NCBI GenBank assembly: GCA_020137815.1 | Contig: CM035353.1 | Coordinates: 4,083,210 to 4,147,209 of the forward strand | Length of the DNA: 64,000 nt | Direction: 5' to 3' | From: Hormiphora californensis | Taxonomy: Eukaryota; Ctenophora; Tentaculata; Cydippida; Pleurobrachiidae | Shown here: piece after piece, positions 30,601 through 44,492 of the stretch | Layout: each line of letters opens with the position of its first letter | Numbering within the stretch: position 1 is the stretch's first letter | Translations under genes and position numbers: made by a program | Notes under the pieces: model-generated | Database searches by the model: none | What the model saw: the letters and a program-made list of their open reading frames with translations, nothing else | Told to the model about the DNA's origin: nothing

Positions 30601-31571
30601 GGTGTGCGGACTCTAGTGCTACACTCTAAGTCTACAGTGGACTCTATATCTAAATTTAGATTTAGATAAAGAGTCCAAATAAGTCTAAACTCTAGGAGGA
30701 CTCTATGTCTAAAAAGTCTACACAGGGCGGACTCTTTATCTAAAAAGTCTAAACAAAGTGGACTCTATATCTACATAAATCTAAATTAGATATAGAGTCC
30801 GCCTTTCGCCGCGAACTCGAGATTTCGGCCGTTAGGCCGGAAACGAGAGTTTGCTCTACCCCTATACTAATTTAGAAGTGTTAGGGCCGTTATTTGGGTT
30901 CGAGGTTAGGGTTAGGGTTAGTGTTAGGGTTAGGTTTTGGGTTGGGTTAGGATTTTAGACATAGAGTCCGGGTTGGAGGATTTGGCGCCAAAATGTACTA
31001 GAGGACTCTATATCTAAAAATTCTACACAGGGCGGACTCTTTATCTAAAAATTCTACACAGGGAGGACTCTTTATCTAAATTTTTTTCAAAATCTAACTG
31101 TAGATAAAGAGTCCGTTTTTAGATATAGAGTCCGCCTTGGATTTAGATAAAGAGTCCGTTAGCACTAGAGTCCGCCCACCGTACAAGGGATAGACATCAC
31201 TATTATCCCCGACTGTATTGTACTCACTTGAAGCATGCTACTGGTTGAAGATAGACATCACTATTATCCCCAACTGCCTGGTTCGTACTAGATCCATCAT
31301 AGTTCCAGATGGGCAAGTCAGCGGGGTTCATAGTGGGATGGTCGAGAGTCTTCGTCTTACCCCTAAAATATATGGCTGGTTAGAAACCACGTGATTGTGT
31401 TTGGGATGACCAAATATGGTCACTTAGGTTAGAAACCTTGTAATACCCAAATATGGGCATGACTAACCTGAGTCCCTGGCCGGATCCGTCGATCCAAATG
31501 TAATAAGCCTGGCATTTATCTCCCTGGGGAAGGTCCATGAAGGGGTTTTGGAGTCCATCTAAACCGTCCAT
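27655..31571 (-). CDS. GLUL: Glutamine synthetase (type II, cytosolic)
   Basis: Eight coding exons on the minus strand (31571-31468, 31362-31228, 29638-29419, 29198-29070, 28961-28795, 28324-28172, 27982-27892, 27732-27655) join in phase to 358 residues, close to the ~373 of vertebrate enzymes. The enzyme makes glutamine from glutamate, ammonia and ATP and works as a decamer. Visible signatures are the beta-grasp start ([20 protein letters not shown]), IWNYDGSST, the metal-binding glutamates in [31 protein letters not shown], the ATP/substrate loop [25 protein letters not shown], and [13 protein letters not shown] with the ammonia-site glutamate. All expected active-site residues appear to be present. 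Intron 2 (29639-31227) is inflated by a minisatellite and a transposon. Introns 2 and 3 end in tandem copies of their own acceptors. A CCCTTTTAG just upstream of the ATG may be a 5' UTR acceptor. Confidence 0.95.
28001..28158. repeat. ~52-bp tandem repeat, 3 copies, glutamine synthetase intron 6
   Basis: Three units of a ~52-bp sequence (AGAATAGAAACAATCCTTGT type) run up to within about 14 bp of the exon 6 donor. The donor dinucleotide itself is not clearly duplicated. Confidence 0.85.
29190..29262 (-). repeat. 29-bp tandem array containing the glutamine synthetase exon 4 acceptor
   Basis: On the minus strand CAG-GGTCCCTACTA occurs three times. The last copy is the real acceptor and exon 4 start (29198). 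The two upstream copies are separated by 29 and 30 bp, carry CTATTCATATCTTTTCAG, and look like usable decoys. Confidence 0.9.
29262..29395. repeat. GGAGCTGGAGATGGGG tandem repeat, glutamine synthetase intron 3
   Basis: Three ~41-bp units containing GGAGCTGGAGATGGGGTG and GAGGGAAGTGAGAGG; no coding sign. Confidence 0.85.
29639..30600 (-). repeat. ~50-bp minisatellite built on the glutamine synthetase exon 3 acceptor
   Basis: About 18 units each read, on the minus strand, a poly-C run, ACAG, then GGATCCCTT, the same as the authentic exon 3 acceptor (CCCCCACAG then GGATCCCTT at 29638). The rest of the unit (GTACAGGGTGTCCCACCAG type) is not exonic. G-run length varies from unit to unit. One unit carries an extra GTACAGTGTACACCCT insertion near 30136. 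The glycine-rich frames here are artefacts. Confidence 0.93.
30601..31180. mobile_element. 580-bp TIR element with 9-bp target duplication, inserted in the minisatellite
   Basis: The inverted ends are GGTGTGCGGACTCTAGTGCT / the inverse of GGTGGGCGGACTCTAGTGCT, flanked by an exact 9-bp GTACAAGGG duplication (30592-30600 and 31181-31189), as for MULE-like elements. Inside are about ten copies of GGACTCTNTATCTAAA in both orientations and a telomere-like GGTTAGGGTTAG patch (30905-30955). It has no transposase. Confidence 0.85.
31181..31275 (-). repeat. Partial tandem duplication across the glutamine synthetase exon 2 donor
   Basis: A ~25-bp segment of exon 2 (GGGGATAATAGTGATGTC on the minus strand) recurs 60 bp downstream, inside intron 2 just past the true donor (31228/31227). 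The copy is truncated into the transposon's target duplication. Confidence 0.75.
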
Positions 31572-34315
<2,744 letters not shown>

Positions 34316-34870
34316 GATATATACCCTGCTAACTTAAATAATGCGCCAGTGGCGAGAAGTCCCACTAGCGCGCTCTCAGTAAACAGCCAGTCCAGCGGCA
34401 GATTATTTCCCACTGGCAGGTTATTTATTTTTAACTCCTACGTAACATTCAAAGTGTGTGTAAATGATCAGTTCTTACTAAAATACAGAGGGAACACTAT
34501 GTGCAACACTTACACACTACATTGGAGAGAAAGAAAGGACACATTCCGTCAATTATCTTTGACCCCTTGTCTCACATTTTCAGGTTATGGTGACATGCCC
34601 TTATAGGCTACTCACTTCCTAGCAAGTTAGTAACTGTACAAACAGTGTAAACTCATTGTGTTTTTTACATTTCTAGATCCTTAGGTTTTTGAGATGTTGC
34701 TCCCTGTTGGTGTAAACATGAATAAATAAACCCATGGTTTACCTGAAATTGACAGGCACATTCAAAGTTTAAACAACGATCGGCGGAGCTGGACGTCGTG
34801 TGATTAACCAGTTTAACCGCCAGCGGGATAAACTCAGCTAATTTCCAGCGGACGCGATGGGAGTAAGATT
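34316..34870. repeat. Dispersed repeat shared with 49818-49900 and 51455-51815
   Basis: The left part (GCGCCAGTGGCGAGAAGTCC and following ~250 bp) recurs inverted at 51555-51815. The right part (AACCAGTTTAACCGCCAGCG region) recurs inverted at about 49840-49880. This is likely a solo copy of an inverted-repeat element whose longer relative sits inside the 49279 element. Confidence 0.65.
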
Positions 34871-35798
34871 GAATAACGCGCAGGAGAGAGTAGATGCAGA
34901 AAACTGAAACAAGAGAGATAATAATAGTAAGAACACAGGTCAGAGACACACTTATCCTGTATTGAAGTGCACATATAGTACTATAGTGCAGAAGAGTGGT
35001 AGACGCAACTATGTAACATTGTGTTACTGAATAAACCTACAAACACCAAGGTGTAACAAATTAGGCACAGGGGAATTAAAGTGGTGGGCATTTTTTCGCT
35101 GTGTTGAATATCGCTTTCTATATTTTTGAATCGATTGGACAAAGCTACAGATTTTAGGAGTCCGAGAAGCTTTTTGGTTTTTACCAAAACTCACATTTTC
35201 AATGCTGAAAATTGGATTGGGGCCATTTCTGAAAGTGTGGGGCAATTTTTTTTCGGCATGGCGACATCATCGACCTTTCTACTACTGCAACTCGAACTTG
35301 ATCTCTGCAAACGATAGCGGCGAGAAAAGTTTCGTTTAGCCAAGAAAATCATTAGCTTTCGCGTAACATGAAAAGTTGGCATTATGAAAGTGGGCCATGC
35401 TGTAACTTGCCCCCTTCACGTCGCAGTGGTGGAACATGCCATGGTAATTGCCGATAGATCCGATGACCAATAATGAATAATTTGATGTTCAAGTTCACCA
35501 GGTGACCTTGGCCATGAGTTCCAATCCGGCGGTTGACCTGAAGTCAGATAGCAATTCCAATTGCAAAAACGACGCGCACACAGCGGCAGGAGAAAGGGGA
35601 CAAAAGGTGTAACAACTTCATTGCAAAACAGCCCAAGGATGCAGAGGAAAAGTGGGACAGAAATGGAACGTTTGCATTCTTAATGACGAGTGCGTGAGGG
35701 TATGGATACACAACAAAATGGAACCGTTTGCGGTTTCTTAGGATAGGGTGCCGGTAAGAGTGTTTTCGACAATTAAACTTAACTAGATAACTCTATAA

Positions 35799-36090
35799 TA
35801 ACAACGGATGATGCAAAGGGGTTTATGTGTTGAAAAATCAATTTTTGCACGATTTTGAGACATTTTACTCCATAACTCGGCCATTTCTCAACTAATTTCA
35901 AATTTCCTGGGGTCCTTAGAAAGAGGGGATCAAGCTCTTCCCAAAGAGCGATAAAGTTTAAATATTGCTCAAGAACTTAATTTGCACGTGCAAACCCCTG
36001 AGGTCCCCCATCCCCCTCCCAGAACTCCTATTGAACTGCACGTGCAAATGTTGAGTCATCACTACCAAGCATCTGCCTTTTTTAATATAG
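35799..36090. repeat. Dispersed repeat shared with 43957-44262
   Basis: The two copies match over ~290 bp, including the palindrome TTGCACGTGCAAACCCCTGA, a second GCACGTGCAAATGTTG (GCACGTACAAATGTTG in the other copy), and the block AAGCTCTT(C/A)YCAAAGAGC. Confidence 0.75.
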
Positions 36091-36589
36091 ACCCCGCTGG
36101 CTCAAATAGACGCCCGCCCCACGCGAACAATTTGCACTGGTCTATTGCGCCGTGCACTGCCGTGAGTTTGTGTCTCGATAGACGCACGCCCTCTGACAGA
36201 TTTGTGTCAAGATCACAAAGAATCACTGGAAACACGATAAAATGACATGACAACACAAGAGGGAGTGTGTGTACAACCAACTAAGCTCTCTGTCTAGATC
36301 TGGCGCCCGCCAGTCTGTTGGCAACTGTTCCTCTTGACCCACAATTAACTGTTATCTCTCTCTGCATTCCACCCTTTTGATTTGTTAAAACGATTGGTAC
36401 GAGTGTGTAGGAATGTAGAGAGGCACTTTGTAGCTTCATTTCCAACTATTTGACCCGTTTTGTGTGAGCTCTCTGTTTGAGAACCACGTAAATTGTGCTT
36501 GTTTTGCTTCTAGGTGCCCGCCAGCGGGGTCTATAGAACACAACTCCCTCCCTTGCATGCAGATATACCTGTAAACCCCTCGCTGACGC

Positions 36590-36720
36590 TCGGGATTTAC
36601 AAGGCTGTAACGCACGGGTCCCTTCGGGACCCGTGCATTACAGCTCAATAGACGCACTGCTCTGCAGTGCGTCTATTGATTATCTGCCCGCGCGGGAGGG
36701 AGTTATGTGCTATATAGACT
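36590..36720. repeat. Hairpin-forming inverted repeats
   Basis: Two strong stem-loops lie side by side: TGCACGGGTCCC-type arms around TTCGGG (CACGGGTCCC TTC GGGACCCGTG) and AATAGACGCACTGC TCT GCAGTGCGTCTATT. Composition differs from the surroundings; no function is assigned. Confidence 0.6.
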
Positions 36721-38562
36721 AGAGAGCCCAGGCAAAAGAACAAAAAACTCTCACACCCTATTGACTCCTCTCAATCCCGATCCCTGGCTCATGCCTACTT
36801 TGGCTCATGCCTACTTTTTATCTTTCCAATGGCACCAAGAAAAAGTCGCTAGCTTATCAGAAACCGGAAATCGATTTCAAGCGCTGCATTTTGATGCACA
36901 GCAGCCTGTCGCTTAAATAAAAAATTGGACTTTACTGTGGGGTGGACACGTTTGCACCATTTTTTCCCTCCCCGGGTGGATTCATTCGGGTGATCTTTTT
37001 AGCACGTGTGCAATTATTGTTTGCCATTTGTTGCTTAACAGTGCAGCAAGTAGCACATCAGCGCCTCTGAGTCTCCCATGCCTAATAGGCATTGCCTATC
37101 TAGCTCTTTAGAGTTCTATCTAGCTCTTTAGAGTTCTAAAGAGCTATATATGCACAACATATAACTCTGTTGGGCTATTAGCTTTTAGAACAATTTAAAC
37201 TAGCGCAATGAATATAGCGCTGTTGATATAAAAAGGAACACTACGAATCGAAACGCAGTACCTTTTCGTTTTTTTCTGCTTTATAATATAGATTTTTAAA
37301 GCGTTTAGTGTTTACCAAATTAAAACATTGCTTGCGCTACATATGACATACTACCCCCTCTCTTTCTCTCTCTATCTCCTTCCCAAAACTCATCACTTAC
37401 GTTAAAAAGGTTGTAGCAGATGTCCTCTCTCCACAATGTCTTATTAGTGAGTTAACGGCGAGTTAGCACAATGAAGAGGAGGGATGGACGTGTCTTGTTA
37501 AAACTCCCACTGTTGTTCACATAGACCTATGAAATTATATCATTAGCAACAACAAATGTTCTCTTTTGTTTTTAACTTTTTTATCGCAGCTATGCTAATG
37601 TGTCACCCATTTCCACTGAGGCACCGAAATATATGGCCAGCATAATGTCGTTTGCTAATTGTTCTCCATAATGTTATACTACCCGGTCACTAACCACTCC
37701 CACTTGCACCCCTTTAAAATGCTATTACTGTAGCACCTGTGTTATGTGTTGCCCCACTAAAATACTCATTTGTCTCTCCGATATAATGACTTGTTTTAGA
37801 ACCCGTTATGTTTCCTCTTTTTACGCATTATATATTCATGTGATGTCTGAGAAGCTAACTTTTGCAAAGTTTTTTTTTTTTTTTTTATGTCTTCATCGTT
37901 CCTATATCTGTCACCCCCCACCACATCATGTGAACCCTGTCAGGCAATTGCTGACCCTATTTGCTTCAATCACGAAGGCAGGTCAGGCGGGCTAAGTCTG
38001 ACAGCGTCTATATAACATACATGTGAGGTGGAGTTTGACAGATATCATCTCTGCAGCCATTTAATTGACCTCGGACTTCCGTATACTACAAGCACCCAAT
38101 CTCTGGTGCTCTATGTCTTTTTGACCAATCACGGAAAGTTAGACTAGCAGTATATAGTCAATTAAACTTCTTGGCGTAGCATATGACGACACCTTAGAGA
38201 CTAGTTGAAAAGCAGGGTGTGGAAGCGGGGTCAAATGTTCATGAGCAAGCATGTATATGTTCGTGTGTGAGACGGGAGTGAACGCCGTGTGCTGATCGTG
38301 CAATTTGATAGTGTTCGTGAAAAATGGTTAAGCTCAAGGGTAAAGATATATAGCAAGGGAAGAGCGACGCAGATAGATAGAGAGAGCGATCGGTGGGGGG
38401 GAGATAAGAGTATACTTACAGCTATATAGAGAAAGTATATGAATCCAATATCACCATGCATCTAAAGAATAGCCCCTGCTGGCCTCCTATCGATCAGCAG
38501 CTGTCCATATCGAGAGAGAGAGTGTGAGAGAGAGAGAGAGCAAGAGAGAGCGAGAGATATAG

Positions 38563-38593
<31 letters not shown>

Positions 38594-39414
38594 GATCGAT
38601 AGCATAGATAGAGAGATAGAGTCGTAAGCATTAGAGGACTACCGAACCGTATCCACTTCTTGCGGGAAAGGACTTATACCAATCACCAATACCCTCGGCC
38701 TAGCTAAAGACTCAACTCCGCCGTCTGGATGGATACTGCAAGCTCTTCGTGTCAGCACAATGAACCTACATCCACCATCACCCCCCATAAGCCCCCACAC
38801 CACCTTCTCCCCCCGGATCTTCCCAGGTTTGTCTGTATGAGTGGGTCGCAACGTCACCCGGCGGGGGGAGGGGAACGGGGGGGGTAGGGCCCTTGAGTCC
38901 CGTTCCCACAGTCTACTTCGGTTTCGCCCGGGGGGGGACCATTGGTCTCGACGATGCGGTTTGTTTTCTGTTGAATTCCGTTGGGGTCGTTAAGGTGCTA
39001 TTTGCGGTATGATGGGGAGGTCCGGGTACTCGCGTCGTTTTGCATTAGTCTTTTGTGGTGCTGCGAGGATTCGGGTCGTGCCGTTATAAGCTGGGGGCTG
39101 GGGTTTGGCATCCTCGTGGGTCTCTGACCCAGGGTAAATGGTGACCGGAAGAAAAGGACGGCCGGGTAGGTTGACGTTGATAATTTGGCTTGTGATGTAC
39201 TCCGTAAGCTGCGGTAAAGGCTGGCTGATTTTACCTGCTGTGTGCAACTTTGTTGTAGATGGTCAGTACCACAGCACCTGTGGCACTGTACCACGGGCTG
39301 TGGCACTTTCTACCTTGCCTAAGGAAACCCTCAACCCTCTCCAACTCTAACCACCTCACCCCACCCCCCGTTGGTATCCTTTCGCCCTCCTGGGCGCTCC
39401 CTCCGTCCTCTCTC

Positions 39415-39625
39415 TCGCCGCCAGTGCCCTCGCCCGCTCGCGCGCTGCGCCGTGCGCGCCCGCTCTCGCGCCGCTCGCGAGCGCGCTCGCGCGCGCGCGC
39501 GCGCGCGCGCGAGCGCTCGCGCTCGCGCGCGCGTGCGCGCGCGGGGCGCGCGCTCGCGGGCTCGCGCGCGCGCGCCCGCGCGACGCGCCTCCGCGCTCGC
39601 GCAGCGCGCTATACGCTCCGCGCGG
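39415..39625. repeat. Alternating CG/GC-rich tract (Z-DNA-prone)
   Basis: About 200 bp is almost entirely C and G in alternating purine-pyrimidine order (GCGCGC, GCGCTCGC), dense in CpG. It sits in a window that is otherwise AT-rich. Arg/Ala dipeptide frames here are compositional. Confidence 0.85.
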
Positions 39626-40917
39626 ACGCTCCCGTCCGCTGGATCGCTCGCTCCTCGTCTCGGCTCGCCTCGCCTCTGCCTCGCTCTGCCCTCTTTTGCT
39701 GAGCGCTCTCTCTCTTTCCTCTGGCGCGGCGGGGGTGTGGTAGCTGGTGCAGAACGGGGCGCGGGTTTTTCTCCTCTATCTCTTCTCTCCACAGGGAGAA
39801 GAGAGGATACGCCAATCATAATGCGGACCCAACGGGAACCTTGAAGCAGAGAGGGGGCAAAAGGTGGAGAACCAATCGTGATTCCGGAGCAACCCAAAAT
39901 GCGTAAATGAGGTGGTTTTTTTAGTCTATTCTCCGCCTATAGACAACTGTATCTTGGATGTAATGAGGGTGGGTCGCAATGAACGTTACCACACGTTACC
40001 CCCCTTTCTCTCATATATGTGAGGAGATGCCCTGGAATGCCAGAGTCTAGGAGCCTAGGTTAGTTAATGCTGTAACGACATAACACAATAATGCATATGA
40101 ATGAGCAATGAATGGTTCCTCGGAGTTTGTGCCTGCGTATGTACAGACGAAAGTTTACTGAGATGTGTCTACCCTGAAATATGTACATCATCATGATCGA
40201 AATTGTGGTTGCCTTAAAAGTATTGTTAGCGGGTCGTGATAAAGTTACAGTATATGCAATCCTATCTATAACGAGAAAAAACCCCCCCTTCGACTTAATA
40301 CCTACTCTATGAAAAAGGCACCTCCCCTTCCCACAGCTGACCATAAATGTTTAAAATATAACACTAATATAAACAAACCTCTCACCTCTATAAAAAATTA
40401 AACCCGAAGGTCACGTGCCAAGCTTGTGCAGTCTAAGCAGGGCGGCACCTACAGCTAGGGGGTAACAAACACCAAAGACAACGACACCCCCCTGTCCCAT
40501 TTCCCTCCCCTGGGATTTTGCTTTGCGGGATGGATAGATCTGCTAGCAACCAATGACCCATCCATGATTGAAGCGGCATGGTACGAAGCATGCCTGTCGC
40601 CTGCTAATGACGTCATAGTTAACTGATTCAATGGAACTGAGCGAGAAGGTCCATCCTAGAAATAAATAACAACAATAATAGTTGGCCGAGGCGGAGGGAA
40701 GCCTATTAAGGTAAGCAACAACACCTCCCCGAAACTGATAAAAAGATCGAAGTAGCCGGGGTGAAACGGGGAAGCTAACTAGGAATGAGTACTATGGGGA
40801 TGAAAATCTAAGTGCGTAATGACACTATACAGAAGAAATAGAAATGAAGAAATCATATTCATAATACACTGCGTGACTGAGTGATTGACTGAGTGATTGA
40901 CTAAGTGATAGACTGAC

Positions 40918-40992
40918 TGCAACTGACTGACTGACTGACTGCAACTGACTGACTGACTGACTGACTGACTGACTGACTGACTGACTGACTGA
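40918..40992. repeat. (TGAC)n microsatellite
   Basis: About 17 copies of ACTG/TGAC in a row, with looser GACTGAGTGAT units upstream from 40871. Confidence 0.93.
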
Positions 40993-41380
40993 GAATAGCT
41001 TACTAAGTCGCGACATACCTATAATATAATCTAGAACAATCACAGGGACAGTAACTGACAATAAAAACGACAGGTTTATCTGTTTTGCTGCGAGGGTTGA
41101 TTGCTGAGTAGGTGTTTCCATCCATTTGCAGTGCTTGAACAGGTAGCCGGATACAGGTTTAAGTCCATCAGGTCAAAATACACACACACACTTTTCTCTC
41201 ATACTAGTTTATATGCACTTCTCACTCAAGGTATCAAATATTACAAGGGGGATAGCGAGAGCCCCCCTTTCCGTTGCAAACAAAAATTGGCAGTGAAAGA
41301 AGTCCACTTTTGCAAAGTTATACTATCACTATTATATTGCAATGTTGTATGTATATTGCAAAATACTTTTTCGTTCGTGA

Positions 41381-41500
41381 AGTTGGCGCCACTTGGCGAT
41401 GGATACTGTTTTTTTCAGACAAATTCGCATCGCCACGTGGCGGTGCCGCCAAATACCGCCAACACTTGGCAATTTTACGATCGCCAAGTGGCGCCAAACT
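41381..41500. repeat. Small hairpin MITE (TGGCGCCACTTGGCGA ends)
   Basis: AGTTGGCGCCACTTGGCGAT at the left is inverted at 41480-41500. The interior also has short CGCCA/TGGCG inversions, so the 120 bp can fold into a branched hairpin. Confidence 0.65.
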
Positions 41501-41788
41501 AAGGCCAATTTGGCGGTAGTTCGTAGGCGTCAAAAGCCCAAAAAGTGCAACGACCCTTAACTATCCTCCTTCTCGCCATTAATAATCTAAGAGAATTCTG
41601 AATTCTATTTCCCCTCCTCCAGCTCTCTCATACCTCTTACTTTTGTAATTTTGATCACCTTTTCCCGCCTGTAGTATTAACTATTACACTTCGATCATAA
41701 AGACTTTATATCATCTCAACACAGAACTACACTCTCTCTTATTGCCTCTAATTGCTCCAATCTTTCTCCTATGTGGTATAAAATGATA

Positions 41789-41946
41789 TATAAAGTCGGA
41801 TTTTTTGAAACTGTCACCCCCTTTTTCGTGTGCGGAATGTTTTTGCGCGTCACATCACATGTTAACGTGTGGTATGCGCGTCAAAATTGATAAATTTCAC
41901 ATGCGCGGTCATTTGGGGGTGACAGTTTCAAAAAATCCGACTTTAT
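41789..41946. mobile_element. MITE with AAGTCGGATTTTTTGAA ends
   Basis: A ~30-bp terminal inverted repeat (AAAGTCGGATTTTTTGAAAC plus TGTCACCCCC) encloses about 95 bp. The same ends, with an AAGTTGTCACCCCC variant, appear at 52514-53062; a diverged AAGTCCATTTTTATTCAACT form is at 54703-54855. Confidence 0.8.
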
Positions 41947-42410
41947 ATGCATCGAGTGCAAGACTAGGGACACAAGGTTATTACAGATCCCCCCACAGTC
42001 AGACACTGTCTCTCTCTCATCCTCTGGTCCACCACGTGCAGCCCCCCCCCCCTCATTGAGTTGACCACGTAGCAGCTCCATACAGTCTCTCCTCATATAT
42101 GGCTCATTTTAGAGCACGTATAGTAATCTCATAAAATATGTGCCCGCAGCATTTAGCAGGAACCCTTCATGGGCCAATTATATTATAGCTACTGTTGACT
42201 GTACCCTAACATTATACTGCTACAGTTTAAATGCTATTTCTTGCTTTAAATTACACCTTAAAACTCGTACGATAGATATGGTGCAGGTGTGTGTTATTTT
42301 CTCTTAAATTATATCCACATTTCAATACCTAAATACTAGAATAGTGACTAGTATAATACTTCAATTGTTATACATGTACTATAGTATACTAACAAATCGA
42401 CACCATTAGA

Positions 42411-43271
42411 ATGACCGTGTTAACAGATATTCTAGTGGTAGTGGTGGGTGTTCTAGGTATTGCCTCAAACACACTGTGGATAGCTTACTTCATGTACCGA
42501 CAAGGAGCTCTATCTAAAGGAGACAAACTCCTCCTCATTCTATCCACCCTCGACCTCTCCGTCTGTGTATCGGCAGGTGTCAAGGTCATCCTCAACTCCA
42601 GATACCATGACAACGAGGCAGCCACAGTGACACTAGTTGCTGCCACCTTCCTATTTAGGATGTCTCTGGAGTGGACGGCATTTGCCACGTGTGTGCTCAG
42701 TGTTGTTCGAATGATTGGCACATGCTGGCCCTTTTACAAGCCCCAACTCTCCCGCATTTATCTATCCAATGGGGTCTTTGGTGGGTATCTTCTGATCCGC
42801 GAGGGTCTCTGTGCTAAGGACTTCTACAATAAATACACACAGAACATCCGACCGGATATGTCTTCCCCTTTGAATATAAGTAACTACCTCAAGACTGTGA
42901 CACTGTTGATACTGGTGGTGATTGTGGGGGCAAGCTGTGTGGTCACCACTGTTCAGCTACTAAAGAGAAGAAGGGGAGGACAGGGGGAGGAGGGGAGATG
43001 TGCCGCCGTGAGAAGGGCAACCATAACAATCTTGATAATCTCACTGATGTTTTGTGCTTTTAATGGCATCCTCTTTGTCGTGTTTTGGTTGAAGTTTGTT
43101 GAGGGTATGAAGCTTAATGGTATGGTGCAGATTATTGCCCAGTGGATCGCTGTACCTCTAAACTCCGCTCTGAATCCTTGTATTTACCTGGTAAGGAATC
43201 AGGAAATTAAGAAACAAAGCACAGACAGAGTTAGGATGATGCTGAGAAAACCAGTGGAAAGGACTGCTTGA
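42411..43271 (+). CDS. Single-exon rhodopsin-class GPCR, orphan
   Basis: This intronless frame of 286 residues has seven hydrophobic segments and class A landmarks. TM1 has the conserved asparagine (GIASNTLWIAYF). TM2 has the sodium-site aspartate (LSTLDLSVC). TM3 ends in VVRM in place of DRY but keeps the arginine. TM7 has PLNSALNPCIYL, the NPxxY motif. The usual CWxP of TM6 is absent (LMFCAFNGILFVVFW). TM4 looks short and weak (IYLSNGVFGGYLLI). Loops are short. It would sit in the plasma membrane and signal through G proteins; the ligand cannot be told. Nothing nearby suggests an operon or tandem receptor cluster, though another GPCR starts 1.2 kb downstream on the same strand. Confidence 0.85.
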   Translation: MTVLTDILVVVVGVLGIASNTLWIAYFMYRQGALSKGDKLLLILSTLDLSVCVSAGVKVILNSRYHDNEAATVTLVAATFLFRMSLEWTAFATCVLSVVRMIGTCWPFYKPQLSRIYLSNGVFGGYLLIREGLCAKDFYNKYTQNIRPDMSSPLNISNYLKTVTLLILVVIVGASCVVTTVQLLKRRRGGQGEEGRCAAVRRATITILIISLMFCAFNGILFVVFWLKFVEGMKLNGMVQIIAQWIAVPLNSALNPCIYLVRNQEIKKQSTDRVRMMLRKPVERTA

Positions 43272-44492
43272 TTCTTTTCATTTGTTAAAATGCAAAAAGG
43301 TATAGGTGTTTAGAAATCTGTAACGGACATTATATTAGTGACTACGTGCAGTAGTACGACTGTAAAAGCTGTCCCCTTTTCAATTGCGAGGGGCAAAGTG
43401 TAGCAACTAGAGCCTCGCCCAGTCGCCCACAACAACAAAATGCTCCTTCACCTTAGTGCTATTAAAACACAAGGATTTGGTGATTGTTCTTTACTGTTTG
43501 AGTGATACGTGAATGATTGGAAATGGATTGGTCTGGAATTATGCTAGTTATAATAGCTATTGAGCAATGGGCGCTACAATCTACAAACTATAATAGTAGC
43601 GTAGTACTTTAATTTATGTCTTCGTACAAATGATTTTACTCATTCTCTTATACTATTGTCGACTCTCTCTCACTCTCGGCGCCCAAGTGCTATTTGAACA
43701 TAAATAATCATAGCGCCCGAACAATGAAAAGCGAACGGGAGAGGGAGAGAGAAAAGTTCATTTATGTTATAATTTTCAATCTACTCGATATTCACTTCAC
43801 ACACTACGCGTACTATATAACCGTGAGTAGAGCACTGTTCGAGACAAGGACCGTCAATACTATGCGTACTATAATAGTCGAAGTGCTCTGATTGGGCAAT
43901 GGGCGTCTTTTTGCAGCATCCAACCGAAATATTTTGTTGACTAGAGCCCATTGTTCTCAATAGTAACAACGGCTGATACAAAGGGATTCATGTGTTAAAA
44001 AATAAATTTTCGCCTATTTTGAGACGTTTTACGCCATAACTGGGTCATTTCTCAACCATTTTCGGGAATCTTAGGCTCATTGGAAAGAGGAAGTCAAGCT
44101 CTTATCAAAGAGCTATGAAATTTGTAGATTGGCGAACGTTTTTATTTGCACGTGCAAACCCCTGAGGTCTCCTATCCCACTCCCAGATCTCCTTCTAAAC
44201 TGCACGTACAAATGTTGCTTCATCATCATCACTACGTTCATCTGCCTTTTTTAATATAGACTAGAAAACCCGTTTATTTACAGCGCCCGTTCTCTCAAAT
44301 ACCCACTCCCCTTGCCCAAGAGCACTGTCCTTCCGCTGTATTTATCTGCACGTGCAGTATAAACCAACCCGCCCCTAACAACCTCTTCAATTTGCACGTG
44401 CACAAACGGTTGCTAGCGACATTTCCAAATTATAATAGAGATTAACCCGTTTTCTCACTAGTTAAGCAGTACCTTGCAAGAAACATCAAGTG
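43272..44492. other. Intergenic; dispersed repeat copy, no gene
   Basis: AT-rich sequence. It includes the second copy (43957-44262) of the GCACGTGCAAACCCCTGA repeat family seen at 35799 and further GCACGTGCA palindromes near 44350 and 44393. Confidence 0.6.

Larger units (their letters stand above)
36721..41380. other. Intergenic; simple repeats and one alternating CG tract; no supported gene
   Basis: A dispersed repeat lies at 37885-38055 and GA-rich sequence at 38340-38640. A stretch at 38640-39310 has minus-strand frames, including one Cys-x2-Cys-x4-His-x4-Cys zinc-knuckle-like motif; stops make it unconvincing as a gene. A very CG-rich tract follows at 39415-39625, then AT-rich sequence and an ACTG repeat at 40918-40992. 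Confidence 0.55.

Noticed and set aside
29458-30669. Gly-rich 300-residue plus-strand frames
   Set aside because: Shadow of the glutamine synthetase intron minisatellite and of exon 3 on the opposite strand.
38998-39306. Minus-strand frame with a CCHC zinc-knuckle-like motif (CHRCCGTDHLQQSC)
   Set aside because: It might be a gag-like remnant, but the overlapping frame is equally open, stops follow quickly and no protease or RT is nearby.
39259-39897. Arg/Ala-rich frames of 150-190 residues
   Set aside because: They arise from the alternating CG tract and are open in several frames on both strands.
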